A stretch of 64,000 nt of DNA from Diphasiastrum complanatum (GCA_029204225.1 CM055095.1:72812753-72876752), one strand, 5' to 3'. Shown: positions 32,151 through 53,113, numbered from the stretch's first letter. Notes: a model not told the origin generated them from the sequence alone. A program made the numbers and translations.

Positions 32151-34276
32151 GAAATACATGAAGTTGACAACAATGTCGTCTTTTTCACCTATCAGGAATC
32201 CTGTTGAAAAATGCAGTGTCAACTTTTTCGCTTTTGTGCTTGACAGAAATCTCATGTAAAATCACAGTGTGTGCTTTTTCCAAAGAGTCTCAAATGTTAA
32301 GAAAATGACTCTGGCAAAGTGTAGGGCAACCCTAAATGAGATTTAAGGGCACCTTTACTTTTTTCGTCTTTGTTTAGTAGAGTGATATCTAGATGTTCCT
32401 CCTTGAATGCATGATCATTCAAAAATATGTTACAAGCACTTGAGTTATTTGGCCCTTGCTGCAATGATTGTGTGAATTATGCCACATTCTCTTGATTACT
32501 CGGTACAAGAGAAGAATTTGATACTGGATGACCTCCTAAACTAACTAGATCCAGCACTTTGAACTAAAGAGACAGGAGAATAAACCAGCCAGGCTACAAA
32601 TGCACACTTAATATTATGATACAGATGAATTTCTTTGTAGACATTGATGAACATTGACAAATGTTTGAGCCAATCAGCAACAAGTTCGATTAGTTCAGCA
32701 AAAGAGGGTATCTAACACAGGTCACATAATCTGTTCATTATCTGAGTAAGATCCCAAACAAATGCACCATATCAGAGCCATTTGGGCCATCATCTACAAA
32801 GTGGACGAGCATCACGCCTTGAAACATGTGAAATCATCTATCTCCAATACTCCCTGTAAAAAGTTTAACTGTGCTACAAGAGAGGAGAGAGTTTTTTGTA
32901 GCAATCTGTTGGTGGACAAGTTGAGGGGCAGAAACTCATCTCGTTCTCTTTTTTGCTTAACCTCAAGGTATTGGAAAGTACTGGCTTGTCCACGGTAGCA
33001 GAGAGTGATAAACAGGTAGCATAATAACATACTTTGAAGATGTTTAAAACCCCTTCGCCAATTTTATATAAATCTTTCTTGCATTCTTGCCAATTAAATG
33101 CAAGGTCGGCTGTGCTTGCTAGTGGATCATTAATTTCTTGGCTAAATTTTGTTTCCTGATTGTGTTCTTTCCTAGGCATCAACAGAAAAAGCATTTACAT
33201 ATGGATTCTGCCAACTAGGCCTAGGTGCATGAAGTCTGCGACAAGCATAAGGTTGCTACTTTTATAAACGGCCAAGAGGTTACATATTCCAGAGAGTACA
33301 AAGAATGGTGAAAATTATCCCTCGATTGAGGATCCAGCACTTTAACACTTCAAATGAGGCATGCAGTTTTTGTTCTCATTATTGCATGAACAGCTGATTA
33401 AGATTTCTACGTGCATATGGTACTGGTCCTTCCTCTGCGGTCAATCTCATACATCTCAAAGATCAAATCAAAGTAAGCTTTGTCATGCCGTTAATGAAAA
33501 CAAGTAACAGCAATTGCATGTGATTTCACTCAACTGTGTGAGAAATACAGAAGGGCTTGCTTTTTTCCCTCACAGATTTCTTTGACAACAGTTGACTTTG
33601 AGTATTGTGAGAAAAATATTAAACCTAATGAAAACTCTTGCATTTGACTAATGAGCTGGTGGGTAAAATACTAATGAAGAATATCTCCAACAATAGATGA
33701 GTTTCTGTTTATCATGGCTTTGCTGTACCCACAATCTCACAAGTAACCTTTGAGATCCCATCAGCTCCCTGCCTGCTATAAGTTTATCCAGGTAACTGCA
33801 AACATTTTTGCATATGTAAGCCTCAAAACAAGGACAGTGTCAGCTCCCATTGCCCAAACAACCTGCAGTCCAACGCAAACCATGAATTACTAGGTGAGAT
33901 GAAATGACCAAGTTTATGAACTAGAATAAATTCAAAAGTTCAGATCCATGCTTTGGTGCAATGATGAATCAAAAGATGCTGAAAAAATTAAAGTATATTA
34001 TAACAATCCAGACAACTCAACACATTCATGAGCAAAAAAATTAAGCCTTAAGGTTCCATCAGCTTAAAGCCAGTAAATCTGAATGTGTCTTCTCTACAAA
34101 ACTTACATCCAGTATCCCAATGTGTACAGTTGGCAATATAAAGCACCAGAGCCATGGTGTTCGCATGGATATCAAAACGAGATGCATGTACATTTGTCAA
34201 CTGAAAAATGCTGAATGTTGTTCGGGGAACTATAATCATTTCGTGGAACAAAGCCAGGTTATCAAGGCATACCCCT
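32151..34276. other. Intergenic: 3' flank of the TIC gene
   Basis: No retroelement domain and no convincing gene. Short frames at 32762-33194 and 34048-34401 lack recognisable content. The part nearest 34277 presumably holds the TIC 3' UTR on the minus strand, but I cannot place its end. Confidence 0.5.
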
Positions 34277-41710
<7,434 letters not shown>

Positions 41711-42760
41711 GAATTAATCACCTATTAAATTGCTATGTTTGCAGAAATATACTATCTGCCTTTTAAGATCCAAGGATGGTAGCCGAGAAGTAAAGCCAGT
41801 AGATCATAGCGTGAGATGGTTAAAAGATTGCAGAAACAGCAGCACAAGTGAAGCAAAGCTGCACATCCCAACAAGGAAAATAATCTCCCATTTCTTATAA
41901 CAATTCTTCAAGCTGATCAATACAAGAACCATCACCAATCATGCCACAACTGTTCAAATCCAAGGCAACAACACGACACTTTCTGCACTAATCAAGTTTC
42001 AATCCCACTCTGGTTCATTGACACAAGAAAATTAAGAGATCAATTGAATCCCACCCAGCAATCCACAACCTTGAGATTACTGCAAAAAAAAAATCAACAA
42101 TCAGAGCTTTCCAAAGCTGTGGATTTGGACCCAACAACATGCAAAGCTCTCAAATTCCCTCTCTGCAAGCCTGATCGACACTCTCCCCCTCACTCCCCGT
42201 GAGATGCCTTCTCCAGAATGCAATCACAGAGATAAAGCTCAGAGACAAAGCCGAGACTGATTGATCCTAGTAGCAACAGCAAAACCAACAGCCCACAAAA
42301 GCACAAATCGCCAAAAAGGTGAAGTCTTTCCAAGATCCAAGAATCGTTGTTGGCAACCCACCTTGTCTCTCGCATGCTCCCCCATTCCCTGCTATCTTTT
42401 TCCCCCATCCTTCGCCATCGCCATCAATGATGGCCGAAAAGGACAAACACTAGTCCAACACTCTACACTCTCTACTACTGTGCAGTGCAGCAACAAACAC
42501 AACCAACAACAAAAGAAAAACAGCCAACAAGCAGAGACTGCAGCCAACAGGAAGCTGCCACGTGGCGAGGCTGGGAGCTAGGCTCGGACCCAAGCCCCAG
42601 ACTAGGCTCGGCAAGTACTCTATTTTTTAATACTTGTTTTTCATTTTGGCATTTCAATGATGAGGATACGTGTCCCTGGCAAACTACCCACCTGCCATCC
42701 ACAGAATTCTCATGTCCATGTGTGCATGCACTTTGAGAGAGACCTACCAAAAATTGACAT
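41711..42760 (-). promoter_or_regulatory. TIC 5' UTR and promoter region
   Basis: This lies upstream of the TIC start codon. No other gene is supported; short frames here are chance. On the minus strand the region is rich in pyrimidine and (A)n runs. I cannot identify a TATA box or a transcription start, and a 5' UTR intron is possible. Confidence 0.4.

Positions 42761-42801
<41 letters not shown>
42761..42801. repeat. Short (CT)n microsatellite upstream of TIC
   Basis: About 18-20 CT units; (GA)n on the TIC sense strand, roughly 1.05 kb before the start codon. GA repeats near promoters are bound by BPC/GAGA-binding factors in plants; a role here is unproven. Confidence 0.85.
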
Positions 42802-42803
<2 letters not shown>

Positions 42804-43569
42804 ATGCTATCTATCTATGCACTCATCTCTCTTTTTTCTATGACAATCAAATTTTTTCATTCTATTTCTATAATCTCGGCGTATCTCGTATCTCCGTCAA
42901 TTTCTTACCAAACTTTGAGCGACATTGGTTTCAATGGAAAAGGCCCTTGCACTTGCCCCGCTTTAAGACCCGCATCCCATCTCACTTGTCCCTCGTCCCT
43001 CCCAATATTGGCTCCTCAGTCTTTGCATGTTGCCTCGGCCTTCTTAGTGCATTGTTGTCTCAAGAACGTCCCTCGGCATCTCCAAGGCTCCAAGTTGCCC
43101 CATGATCTTTATCACCTTGGGCAAGTGCATGGATACCACTGAGTACCTCCTAGGGCCTCGACCAAGTGAAAAGCCCAAAAGGCACAAGAAGCTGTCGCAA
43201 CCTCTAGGAAGGCAAGGCATGAATATGGGCTTGCGAACTTAACCCCTCTCACATGAAATCACCTTAATAAAACTATGTTGTTTTGTTGTAGAGGGTTTAT
43301 TTCATGCTATTGACAATATTAGCTTGGCCAAGTTCCAAATGAATCTCTAGTCATTGGACTTTGGAGTCTCTTAGTGCTCTTAGTGCGCAACACCATCGAA
43401 GCCTCTCCATGCTCATAAAAATTTCATTTCCAACTCATTCTATTTTGGGTGAGATGTTCTTAAATTGTAAATCAATTAGGTAGGTATCTCTAATATATTA
43501 TTTTGTACATCAATCATGATTAATTTTCACACTTATTTTTTGTTGGGAATTGTGATTGTAAGGTGGAAA
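42802..43569. other. Intergenic stretch, no gene seen
   Basis: No recognisable gene, LTR or domain. Confidence 0.5.
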
Positions 43570-44960
43570 TGTCAAGTGAACTCCCAAATCCTCAACGTGC
43601 TCGGCTCTCATCCTTCCTGACGCTTGATCACACTTCTGCTCACCAATGTTGATGATCAAGAATCTCTAACCAGTCTATCCTCTGTCTCTCGTGTATCCCC
43701 CCATTCACATACCGCTTCTGTCTTTTATATCCCTCCTCCTCATTGTGACAGCCTTCTCCCCTCCGTTTTGGACTGCACCGCTTTGTATATGGTTTTTTGT
43801 TCTATTCAGCCGCTACTTCGACCACTATTGTTGCCTTTCAGTCCGTTGGCCACCGCTAACAGACCGCTATGGTTTTCTTTCGGTCCGTTCACCTCTTTCA
43901 AACCGCATTTGTTGCCTCTCGGTTCGTTCTATCCACCGCTTACAGACCGCAACTCGACCGCATTCGCTACTTGGCATTTGCTTTCGTTCTTTAAGCATAC
44001 AAACCGCAACATGACCGCATTCGCTTCTTGGTGGTTGTTTTCGTTCTTCTCAACTTTCGCATACAGATCGCAACTATTGCCTTTCGGTCCATAATGCACC
44101 GCTTTCGCATATAGACCGTAATCACTGCCTTTTGGTTTGCTACCGCTTCCGTATCCACCGTAATAAGACCGCTTCTAGACCGCAATCATTTCCTGCGGCG
44201 ATTGCCTTCGGTTCATCTTCCGCATCTAGACCGCAATCATTGCCTTTGCGGTTGCCTTCGTTCCTTTCCCTCTTTCGTATCAAACTGTAATAGACCACAA
44301 CCGTTTCCTTGGCGGTTGCCTACGGTCCATTTCCAACTTCGTAGCAAACCGTAATAGACCGCAACCGTTGCCTTGGCGGTTGCCTATGGTCCATTTCCAA
44401 CTTCGTGGCAAACCGTAATAGACTCGCTACTTGGTGGTTGCCTTCGGTCTTCTTTCATCCAACTTCGTCTCAGACCGCAATAGACCGTAACTCGCTACTT
44501 GGCGGTTGTCTTCGGTCCTCTTTCCATAAAACCGCAACAAAGTTGCAACCAGGCCGTAATAAACTGTATAAGGTTGTTTTAGACTGCAATACGGCCACAA
44601 CAGACTGCAATATGGTTGTAATAGAGCTGTAGAAGACCGCTCAAGACTGCATTGCTACTTTGCAGATGTCCTCGGTCCTTTTTACTTGAATAGATCGCAA
44701 TATGACTTCATAAGTCCGTAATATGGCCGCATAAGACCGCACTAAGCGGTTGTCTTTGGTCTCTATAACTTCCATCTTGCGAACTAATATCCTACAAAAA
44801 TAACTTTTTCTTTCGTCCTATCATTATTCTACTTATGCTAAATCAACTTTTAAAATACATAACCCATGTAATTGTCTAAAGTCTAACTTTATTCAACATC
44901 AATATAATTTATGACTGTCTAAAGTCTAACTTTAATACATTGGTCAGAATTGGCCTAACA
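43570..44960 (-). repeat. 3' LTR (left copy) of a decayed Gypsy element
   Basis: 1,391 bp, starting TGTTAGGCC on the minus strand at 44960 and ending ...TTGACA at 43570. The partner is at 58981-60564. The middle consists of tandem units of about 68 bp built on ACCGCAATAGACCG / TTGCCTTCGGTC. On the minus strand a GGGAATATG-type tract precedes the LTR. Confidence 0.78.
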
Positions 44961-45021
44961 CATATTCCCTGGTGAAGAAAACCGAGTTTCACCGAGGTGT
45001 ACTATTCATCTGTGGAGTGAG

Positions 45022-45778
45022 CTACGAACCAATGCCAATTGATGTGCCCTCAAGGTGTCGTTGATTGAAGGTTATGCCCGCTTTCACAATATCAAATAAG
45101 GAGTAGATGATGCCCCTATTAAGATCAGTCTTTCCCTCATGAGGATAGTAGACCTTCACCTGGCTCTTGTTGACCAGGAAAGGTATTCCTGGCGCAAAAT
45201 GCCAAGCGATTAAGACATTATTGCTGAAGGTATCTAAAATTTGATAGGGTTTTTCCCAATGTTGATCCTTTGCCTTGATGGTATTGGTGATACTTCCTAG
45301 GTGATAAAGCACCAAATCGCCCTTCTTCAACTCTCGTTCATGGCTGTGGCTATCAAACCATTTTGTCTGTTTCTGCTTAATGATCCAGTTCTGCTAGTAT
45401 GAATATCCCCGATGCTCCTCCAGCTGTAAAAAGTCATGCCACGATCCGCCTTTTTCCAATACTTGTTTGGCTAAGATAGCCTTCAATGTTTTGTTGGTAG
45501 TTTTTGCCTGGCCATTACCTTGTGGGTAGTATGGAGTAGATGTCTTATGCACAATTTGAAACATATGCATTAGCTCCGCTAAGGTATCATTGATAAAGTG
45601 TGGTCCTCAATCAGAAACAATCTCTAGAGGACATCCAAAGCGACTGAGAATGTTGTTCATGATAAATTTTGCAGTAGATTTTGCAGGGAGTGAGGTAAAC
45701 CATATTCCAAATTCCCAACAACACTGGCGATGGTACATCATGCAGTTGAATGATCGATGTCCCATTTGACTACAAAAA
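45022..45778 (-). pseudogene. Gypsy integrase, C-terminal part
   Basis: Minus strand: 45864-45607 gives the SAKSTAKFI-type stretch KSTAKFIMNNILSRFGCPLEIVSD, the second Asp region of the DDE core, up to the Copia insertion at 45778. A stop at 45606 follows. After a damaged stretch, 45330-45022 gives the C-terminal GDLVLYHLGSI... EKPYQILDTF block. It continues on the far side of the Copia element at 58825-58980. Confidence 0.7.
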
Positions 45779-46565
45779 TGTCGCGAAAGCTTTTTCTTGT
45801 TGTTTCGTGTTCGTCCTCTCTTCTGATTCGCGAACAATTTTCTGTCTTTGAATTTTCTTTTCATGCGGAAGCTCTTACGGGATCCCAGACACTCGACTAT
45901 GCATCACAGGACATATTTTATTCTAGCAATCAAGAGACACAGCACAAGGCCAAGAGATACACAAAATAGAGCGACTATATTGTCAGTTTGGTTTTAGAGC
46001 AAGATCGTCAGTGTCTCGCTCGTTGGCGGAATGACTCTTTGCTCTTTCATTGTGTTCTGCTCGTTGGCAGACTTTCATGCACAACTATGGTATTTTTGCT
46101 TTCTTACTCTATTCGCTACATCTCTCTCTGTTTCTTACAGATCTCTGTATTCACTATCTTTCTACTTACAGTTATGATCCAGAGAGGATTGTTTATACCT
46201 CCACCATGTGGAGTTTACAAGATGGCTAAACGTAGAATCACAAGACTAGTTAACGCTAATCAACTAGTTAGTTAGTCTCCGTCGTTGCTATTTGTTTCAG
46301 CTGGGCATGAAGCCCGTTGAGCTGCCAACTGGTAGCGCGAAGGATTTCTCTTCGTTTATTTCGTTATTTTCGTTCTTTTCATAGTCTTCGTTCTGCGCCC
46401 CTTTTGCGGTTTGCAATCCTGGAAATGTGTTTACGATTCGCAATTGATTCGCGAATCGTTCGTGCTTCGAGTCAAAGACACATTGATTGTCGCGAATTGT
46501 TCTCGTTCAACCTTCGTGTCTTGTTCGTGCTGCAACAAAGTTGCATGAGTTCACCATTTCTGATA
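45779..46565 (-). repeat. 3' LTR of Copia element
   Basis: 787 bp against 788 bp for the partner, closely similar throughout. On the minus strand the start reads TATCAG instead of the partner's TGTTAG, a terminal mutation. Confidence 0.87.
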
Positions 46566-46949
46566 CTCCCTCTTGAACCTTGCAGCTTTGTTCGTTCAAT
46601 CCAATTGCCTCTATTTGCTTGGTAAAGAGTGGCTTGGTGAGCGGTTTTGTGAGGAGATCTGTAATCATACTTTTTGATTTTATGAACTGGACTTGGAGCT
46701 CTCCTTTCGAGATCAAATCTCGAATGTGATGGTACTTCAGAAGAATGTGCTTCATCTTTGAATGGAAGACAGGATCCTGGGACCGATAGATGGCACTCTA
46801 GGAGTCCATCATCATCGTATTTGGCCCCTCTTGTGGTATCCCGATTGTCTCCAACATCATCCGCAGCCATACTACCTCATTCACCACTTTTGAGGCTGCG
46901 ACATACTCAGCTTCGAAAGAGGATTGAGCTACCAAGGTTTGCTTTTTGC
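46566..46949 (-). pseudogene. Copia RNase H, 3' half
   Basis: The minus strand gives KKQTLVAQSSFEAEYVAAS at the chromovirus junction, then HSKMKHILLKYHHIRDLISKGELQ and DLLTKPLTKPLF, typical Copia RNase H C-terminal blocks. Together with the piece at 53582 it reads continuously across the target site. Confidence 0.82.
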
Positions 46950-46954
46950 ATATA

Positions 46955-47403
46955 GTTATGAACGTAGCCATGGCTGATCTAGATTTAGTCTATGAAAGCA
47001 TCACATAAGCAAGACTTAACCCTAGAAAGCAGGAGAGAGAAAGCTTAAAGAGACTAAAGAAGGAGATCATATCATAAGCCAAGTAACAAATGACACAGAA
47101 TCCCTACTTGTAGCCAAGAGGAAGCCCTAAAAGGAAGCTTCCAGTGGCTAGGGCCAAACTGAGAGGGAAAATAGTGTGCCCTCCAAGAAGGCCCCCACTC
47201 TCAGTAATATGACCAAATAACCAATATAGTGAATCATAGGCCCAAGGCCAATAATATGGTCTAAATGTCAATAATAGGGCCCAAGGCCAACCATATAGTC
47301 TAAATGTCAAATAATGAATAAAAGAGGGCCCAAAGCCTGCTTATGCATAATGTAAAGTAAATGTAAATGGACATGGCGAATGTAATGAGCCGAGTCCATA
47401 ACT
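46955..47403 (-). repeat. 3' LTR of chromovirus
   Basis: 449 bp. The plus strand begins AGTTATG and ends CATAACT, a perfect 7-bp inverted terminal repeat in place of the usual TG...CA. Confidence 0.88.
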
Positions 47404-47409
47404 CTCCCC
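47404..47409 (-). other. Polypurine tract (short)
   Basis: The minus strand reads GGGGAG directly before the 3' LTR; an unusually short tract. Confidence 0.5.
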
Positions 47410-47447
47410 GACACAGAAATAAGACCCAACTGCCATAAAGGACTGGA

Positions 47448-50400
47448 TCAAGTAACATCAAGCCCTGGAGGATCAATTGGAACAGCATCTGGTGTAGTAA
47501 CAACTGGAGCAACAGCTGATGTAGAGAAATCAACAAGTGCGGCAAGAGCACGAGCCTGATCCGCAAGTGACGGTGTATGATAAAAGACATCAATAGGCTC
47601 CCATGTGGCCTCCTCAACAGGACGACCATCCCACTGGACTAGGAACTGAATCTGCCGGCGGCGTCGACTATGATGCAAACGCACCTGAAGGATAGCAGCA
47701 GGTAATAAAGGAAAGAGATCCGGTGCAGTAGGAAACTCAGCATCACGAGGAGCATCATCCTCAATAGCAGCACGTAATAAACTGACATGGAATATATCAC
47801 AGGCACGTGTGGAAGCAGGAAGCTGAAGACGATATGTAACTAGACTAAGCACCTCCAATACACAATAAGGCCCATAATAACGTGGTTCAAGCTTCTCAGT
47901 AGAAGCATGGCCCTGAATAAAATGATGACGTGCAAACCGTAGGCGTAGATATACCATATCACCAACATGAAACTCAACATGACGTCGATGACGATCAACT
48001 GAAGCCTGATAACACTGCTGGACCTGCTGCAAATGGGAACTGGCCTGGAGAATAAGCTCGCGAGCACCTGATAGAAATGAAGACAGTGTCACAGGTGTAT
48101 CCTCGGGAGGAAGAGGAATACCAGGTAAAAGAGGTGCATAACCATGAGATAATAAAAATGGTGCAACGCCGGTGCTGGTACTAACAGAGCTGTTATAGCT
48201 ATACTCTGCCAAACGTAAGTGTTGATCCCAATCCTTCCCTGAAGGAGTAACAAAATGGCGCAAATAATCCTCAAGGATCCTGTTAAGAACCTCAGACTGC
48301 CCATCAGAAGTAGAATGATAAGCAGACCCCATAAAAAGCTGTACATCCAATATACGCATAAGCTCTGTCCAGAACAATGATGTAAACTTACTATCCCGAT
48401 CTAAAAGGATAGTACGAGGAAACCCATGTAGGCGAAATATCTCTGAAAGGAACAAGCGTGCACAATGCTCTGCTGTGATAGTACTGCGGACGGGTATGAA
48501 AGGTGCCTGTTTCGAGAACCTGTCAACTACCACCATACATGAATCGTGACCACGACGGGTGTGGGGAAGGCCAATGATGAAGTCCATAGAAATATCAGTC
48601 CACTGGTGGTGAGGAATAGGCCAACTTTGAAGAAAACCAGCGGACTTAGCACGAGAGTACTTATTACGTAAGCAGAAAGGACAGGTACGAATAAGTACAA
48701 CAAGCTCTTTCCTAAGGGATGGCCAATAGAAATGATCCTTAAGACGAGCATAAGACTTCTGAAAACCAAAATGACCCCCAACTAGGGACGAATGAGCATC
48801 CCACAACAACTGAGAACGGATACCCAAAGAACTAGGAATACAAAGAGAACCATAATGATAAAGACGGTGGTCAACAATGGAATAAGCCTGATGAGGTGAA
48901 GACGACATAGGTGGAGCAGAACTATAAACATCACAAAAATCAAAACATGTAAGATAAGCAGATGGAAGATCATCAAACCAGGAAGGGATCGTGGCAACAA
49001 GGGTATTCAATAAAGCAGGAAGTTTAGACAATGCGTCAGCAGCAGTGTTAGCACGACTAGGACGATACAAAATAGAAAAATCAAAAGATTGTAAAAACTG
49101 CAACCAACGAAACTGACGATCACTAAGATCACGCTGGGAGAAGAGATAACGTAAGGACTGATGATCAGTAACGATATCAAAAGGAACACGGTACAGGTAA
49201 TGGCGCCACTTCTTAAGAGCATAGATAATGGCAAGAAGCTCTTTCTCATGGACAGAATAACGTTGCCCATAAGAGCGTAAACGACGCGACTCATAAGCAA
49301 TAATACACTGAGACTGATGAAGCAAGGCACCCAAACCAACATTACTAGCATCGGTCTCAACAATAAATTTCTGATCAAATTGTGGTAAACACAGGACAGA
49401 GGCCTCCACAACAGCACGACGAAGAGTGTCAAAGGCGAACTGACAATCAGAAGTCCAAACAAAAGCACTACACTTCTTTAAAAGGGCATGAAGAGGGGCA
49501 GCCACAGTGGCAAAGTGAGGAACAGGACGACGAAGGTGAGTAGCGAGACCAAGAAACATACGAACATGGTGGACATCTGTGGGAACAGGCCAATCAGCGA
49601 TTGCTCGAACCTTATGAGGGTCCAAACGAATACGACCATCACAAATGAGAAATCCTAAAAACTCAATCTCAACAACAGCAAAGGAACACTTAGAAAGTTT
49701 AGCAAACAACTGGTGATGAACAAGCAATTGAAAAACAGATGAAAGATGTAACACATGCTCATCAAGAGTCTTACTAAAAACAAGAATATCATCAAAATAA
49801 ACTAAAACACAACGACCAAGGAGAGGACGCATGATGTTATTCATCACATTCTGGAACGTAGGTGGACCATTAGTAACACCAAAAGGAAGAACACGAAACT
49901 CATACAAACCAAGATGGGTACGAAACGCAGTCTTGTGTTCGTCCGAAGGATGCATCCTAATCTAGTGATAGCCGAAATATAAGTCTATCTTAGAGAAAAG
50001 ATGAGAGGTGCCTAACTGGTCAAAGAGATCATCCATGTGAGGAATAGGATACTGGTTACGGATGGTCGACTTATTGAGGGCACGATAATCAATGCAGAGG
50101 CGTTTGGAACCATCTTTCTTACTGACAAGGAGAACAAGGGCACCAAAAGAACTGTGACTAGGAGCAATAAGGCCCTGATCTAGTAAAGCAGTAATCTGAA
50201 GCTCAACCTCATCATGCTCAGACTTAGACATACGGTAAGGAGGCCGGGAGGGAGGAGCAGAACCAGGACGCAAATCAATATGGACATAATGGTGGTAGCG
50301 TCGTAGGTTCTGAAAAGACAAATGCATACTGATGTAATAAGTCAGAGATCACCTGAGGAACAGCTGCTGGAGGAGAGGTAGTCACTGGAGAATCTGCTGC

Positions 50401-50577
50401 AGCACGCTGAACACATAATAAAGCTGCACAATGAGCCTGAGATAGGCTGCGGATAAACTGCTTCCCGCTGATCAGCTGGAAATCTGCTTGAGAATCAATA
50501 CCAGCAAGTGAGTGGGTCACTGCATCATGAACAAATGTCAATGTCTGCTGAGCCAAGTCCAAAGTAACCGCTCCCAA
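47448..50577 (-). pseudogene. Chromovirus pol: RT, RNase H, integrase, chromodomain
   Basis: 50577-50275 and 50327-49962 give the post-protease linker and N-terminal RT ([17 protein letters not shown]), joined by a frameshift near 50290. A TAG at about 49959 follows, where Gln is expected. 49955-47448 is then open for 835 codons: YFDD at residues 53-56, RNase H (VETDASNVGLGALLHQ, SVHEKELLAIIYAL), HHCC (GGHFGFQKS, CPFCLRNK), DDE core (MDFIIGLPH, LLDRDSKFTS, GQSEVLNRILEDYL), and a C-terminal chromodomain (QIQFLVQWDGRPVEEATWEP, about 770-790). The chromodomain is thought to steer insertion to methylated histone H3 chromatin. Only one stop and one frameshift separate this from an open polyprotein. 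Confidence 0.9.
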
Positions 50578-50586
50578 TGAAGCAAA

Positions 50587-52142
50587 TCAATCAGCACCAA
50601 GGATAAGGTCATAGCGCTCCAGAGGAATGATATAAAGATCTGCCTGTCCTGAAAAATCACCAATCCGATAGGATAATCCCTGAAACATCTGAGAACTAGG
50701 AAATGAGTGACAACTGGCAACCTCAACTGTGAGAGGCTGTGGAGCAGGAATAGGTGAAGCGCGTATCCGGCTGAGAACATAACTGCTGATAAAGGAATGA
50801 GTGCTGTCGTTATCAACTAAAGCAATATACTCACGACCAGTAATGCGCACACGTAGCCAAATGGAGCGAGGACCGGGGCACCCTGTCCAGGTAGCATAAG
50901 CAAGCTGAGCATGGCAAATAGCAGGAAGTAAATCAGTAGAAGGCTCAGGAGATAGATCAAGCTCATCAGATATATGAATGTAGATATCGGACTTATCTGG
51001 GGTAGTGCCCTCATGGTAGAAAATAGCAGTAGAAGTAGGCAGGGGCTGGCGGCAATCATAGGCAATGTGGTCAGGAATCTTACAACGAAAGCAAAGACGC
51101 TTTTTTTGAATGTCAGCGAACTCTGCATACGTGTAACGTCGGACAAAAGCAGGACGAGGAGGCGGAGGGCGAGGAGCGGGAGAAGTAAGAGAAGAGGTCG
51201 GGACGACAATGGATGGGGTAGATGGGGCCGGAGATGGTAGAGGTGAAAGAGATGGACGGGGTTGGGAAAAGCGAAAGGGAGCAGGATCAGGGTACTTATG
51301 CTGTAAAGTACTAGCAAGGGACATGGCCTCAACAAGTGTGGGTGGACGGAAAGAAGAGACATCGTATCGTAGAGCACCACGAAGTCCAGCAATGTAGCGA
51401 GAAATAAGCTCGATGGGCTGAAGATCTGTAAAGAGGTAGGAAAGGTCCATAAACTGATCTGTATAGGAAGAAAGATCACCAGTCTGAGTAAGACTACGGA
51501 ATATACCACGCTGGCGGCTCAGCCACTGAGGGTCAATCATAGCATGACGAAGATCACGACGAAAGATGGGCCATAACTGGAGACCGTCCCGATCAGGGTC
51601 AAGTCGGTAGACCCGCCACCAAGTGGCAGCACGTCCATCTAAATGTAAGGCGGCTAACAAGATCTTCTGAGGACCAGTCTTAGGGTAAATCTGAAAATAA
51701 GTATCAAGCTTTACAAACCAATTCTCTAACAAGTTCCCGTCAGAGGAACCAGAATGGTGGCAAGCTGTACCCGATCACGAAAATCTCGAGCAAAATGTGG
51801 CTCAGGAGCTAGATGTCGTGGAAAATGTGACTCAAGAGCTGTAGGACATGGAAAATTGGGTGGTGGGTTAGGTGGAAAATGCCCACCGCCAAAGGAAGTA
51901 GACGAGGATGGAAGTCCAAATGGAGACCCAAATGATGAATGAACAGGGGCTTTGCCAGGTCCATATGGCTGTAAGGAATCAATATGTGACTGCATAGTGG
52001 CAAAGCTGGTCTGTAGAGTGGTAAAACCAGTCATCATTTGGTCGAAACGACTACTGAGGAGAGTAAGAGAGTCACACATATCAGCAAACTGCTCATCTAA
52101 AGGTCCGGAATGACTCGCAGGTGTAGTGGGTGAGCTAGCCAT
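50587..52142 (-). pseudogene. Chromovirus gag and protease
   Basis: 52142-51726 is the N-terminal, Pro-rich part of Gag. A frameshift near 51730 leads to 51732-50587, which holds the capsid domain (WFVKLDTYFQIYPKTG, RGALRYDVSSF), a Pro/Ser-rich linker, one zinc knuckle CFRCKIPDHIAYDC (CX2CX4HX4C) and the protease region. The protease active site reads VDNDSTHSF where D-S/T-G is usual; both changes fit G-to-A transitions. A TGA at 50584-50586 separates it from the pol linker, where relatives have Trp. Confidence 0.85.
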
Positions 52143-53113
52143 GAGGAAGAAAAAGTAAGCGAGAAAAGAAATGTGCTAAACAATTGGACGAACTGAAGGA
52201 GAGGACATAAGTCGTCACAACAGGCACGCCAATGAAAAGACACAATAGAACTCGCGATGTAAGATGAACGGAAAGGACAACTAAGTAAGAAATACCTCGT
52301 AACCGCAACTGGAAGTGAGTTGAAGAATAGCAGCGATATGTCGAGGTACCGGGCAGCCTCCAAAAAAGATGCTAAGGGCCCGACAACATGGAGTGAACGG
52401 TGGGTAAAAGTATGGGAAACAATAATGGACTATGGGGCTGGAAAGGGAGCAGCCAAGGAAAGGAAGTGATAACAAAAAGGAGGTATGGGCAGTGAGGAAA
52501 CAAGGCTGAAAAATCAGAGATCGTCCTTCAAGAGTAAAAAAAAGTTTGCGATAAAGACGGGGAGCAATCCTGATGCGCGATGAAGTTGGATGGGAGTGGC
52601 TTTCTAAGCATCTAGGCATGTTTGTATTGTCCGGGGTAGGGTTGCGAACACAGACAGCAGTGTAGGAGGGTGAGCTGAAATTGAGGCGGATGTAGGGCGC
52701 CAGCTATGGTGGAGTGTGGGCGTCCAAGAGAGGTAGTAAAAGGCAAAAAAAATCGGATCAAAAAGATGGGTTGGTAGGGCGCTAGGAGTGGCTGATGGAA
52801 GGTGGCGAATTGGGACAGCAAAAAGCGAAAATTTTCAGCAAAGGAAGGAGCAGTAGGGCGCTAGTCAGCAAGCATGAGGGCGCCCAAAATAGGGGAGGAA
52901 AAAGGCTGAAAATGCAGCAGTAGGCAGCCAACAAAAGGGCGCTAGAAATGGGCAGCAAGTGGGCGTCTGTCCTCCTCCGATCCGTCGTGAAAATCTGCAA
53001 GACAAGTGTGGAGAAATGCTGAAGATCCGGCTGAAAAATGGTAAAGATCCAAGCTGAAAATGGGCGCCCTCCTGTGAGAGAAAAATCTGCTCAATGGAGA
53101 TGCTCAGGAAAGT
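52143..53113 (-). other. Chromovirus untranslated leader
   Basis: About 970 bp between PBS and gag with no recognisable gene; the overlapping small frames are uninformative. On the minus strand it is rich in pyrimidine runs and GCGCCC motifs. Confidence 0.6.

Noticed and set aside
42261-43142. Small frames upstream of TIC as possible host genes
   Set aside because: Low-complexity text, no motifs, overlapping on both strands, next to a CT tract.
43624-44094. 156-codon plus-strand frame, and its relative at 59036-59497
   Set aside because: Both lie at matching positions inside a Gypsy LTR pair and contain its tandem units; frame openness comes from the repeat.
43600-44760. Serial repeats of about 68 bp resembling a CRISPR array or a zinc-finger-like gene
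   Set aside because: The units are diverged, have no constant repeat with unique spacers, and lie inside a pair of LTRs.
46960-47398. Canonical TG...CA boundaries for the chromovirus LTR
   Set aside because: With those ends no target duplication is found and the primer site is offset; moving outwards to AG...CT gives a perfect CATAT duplication.
50817-51509. 230-codon hydrophobic minus-strand frame resembling a membrane protein
   Set aside because: It is a shadow frame of chromovirus gag, which has zinc knuckle and capsid motifs in the other frame.
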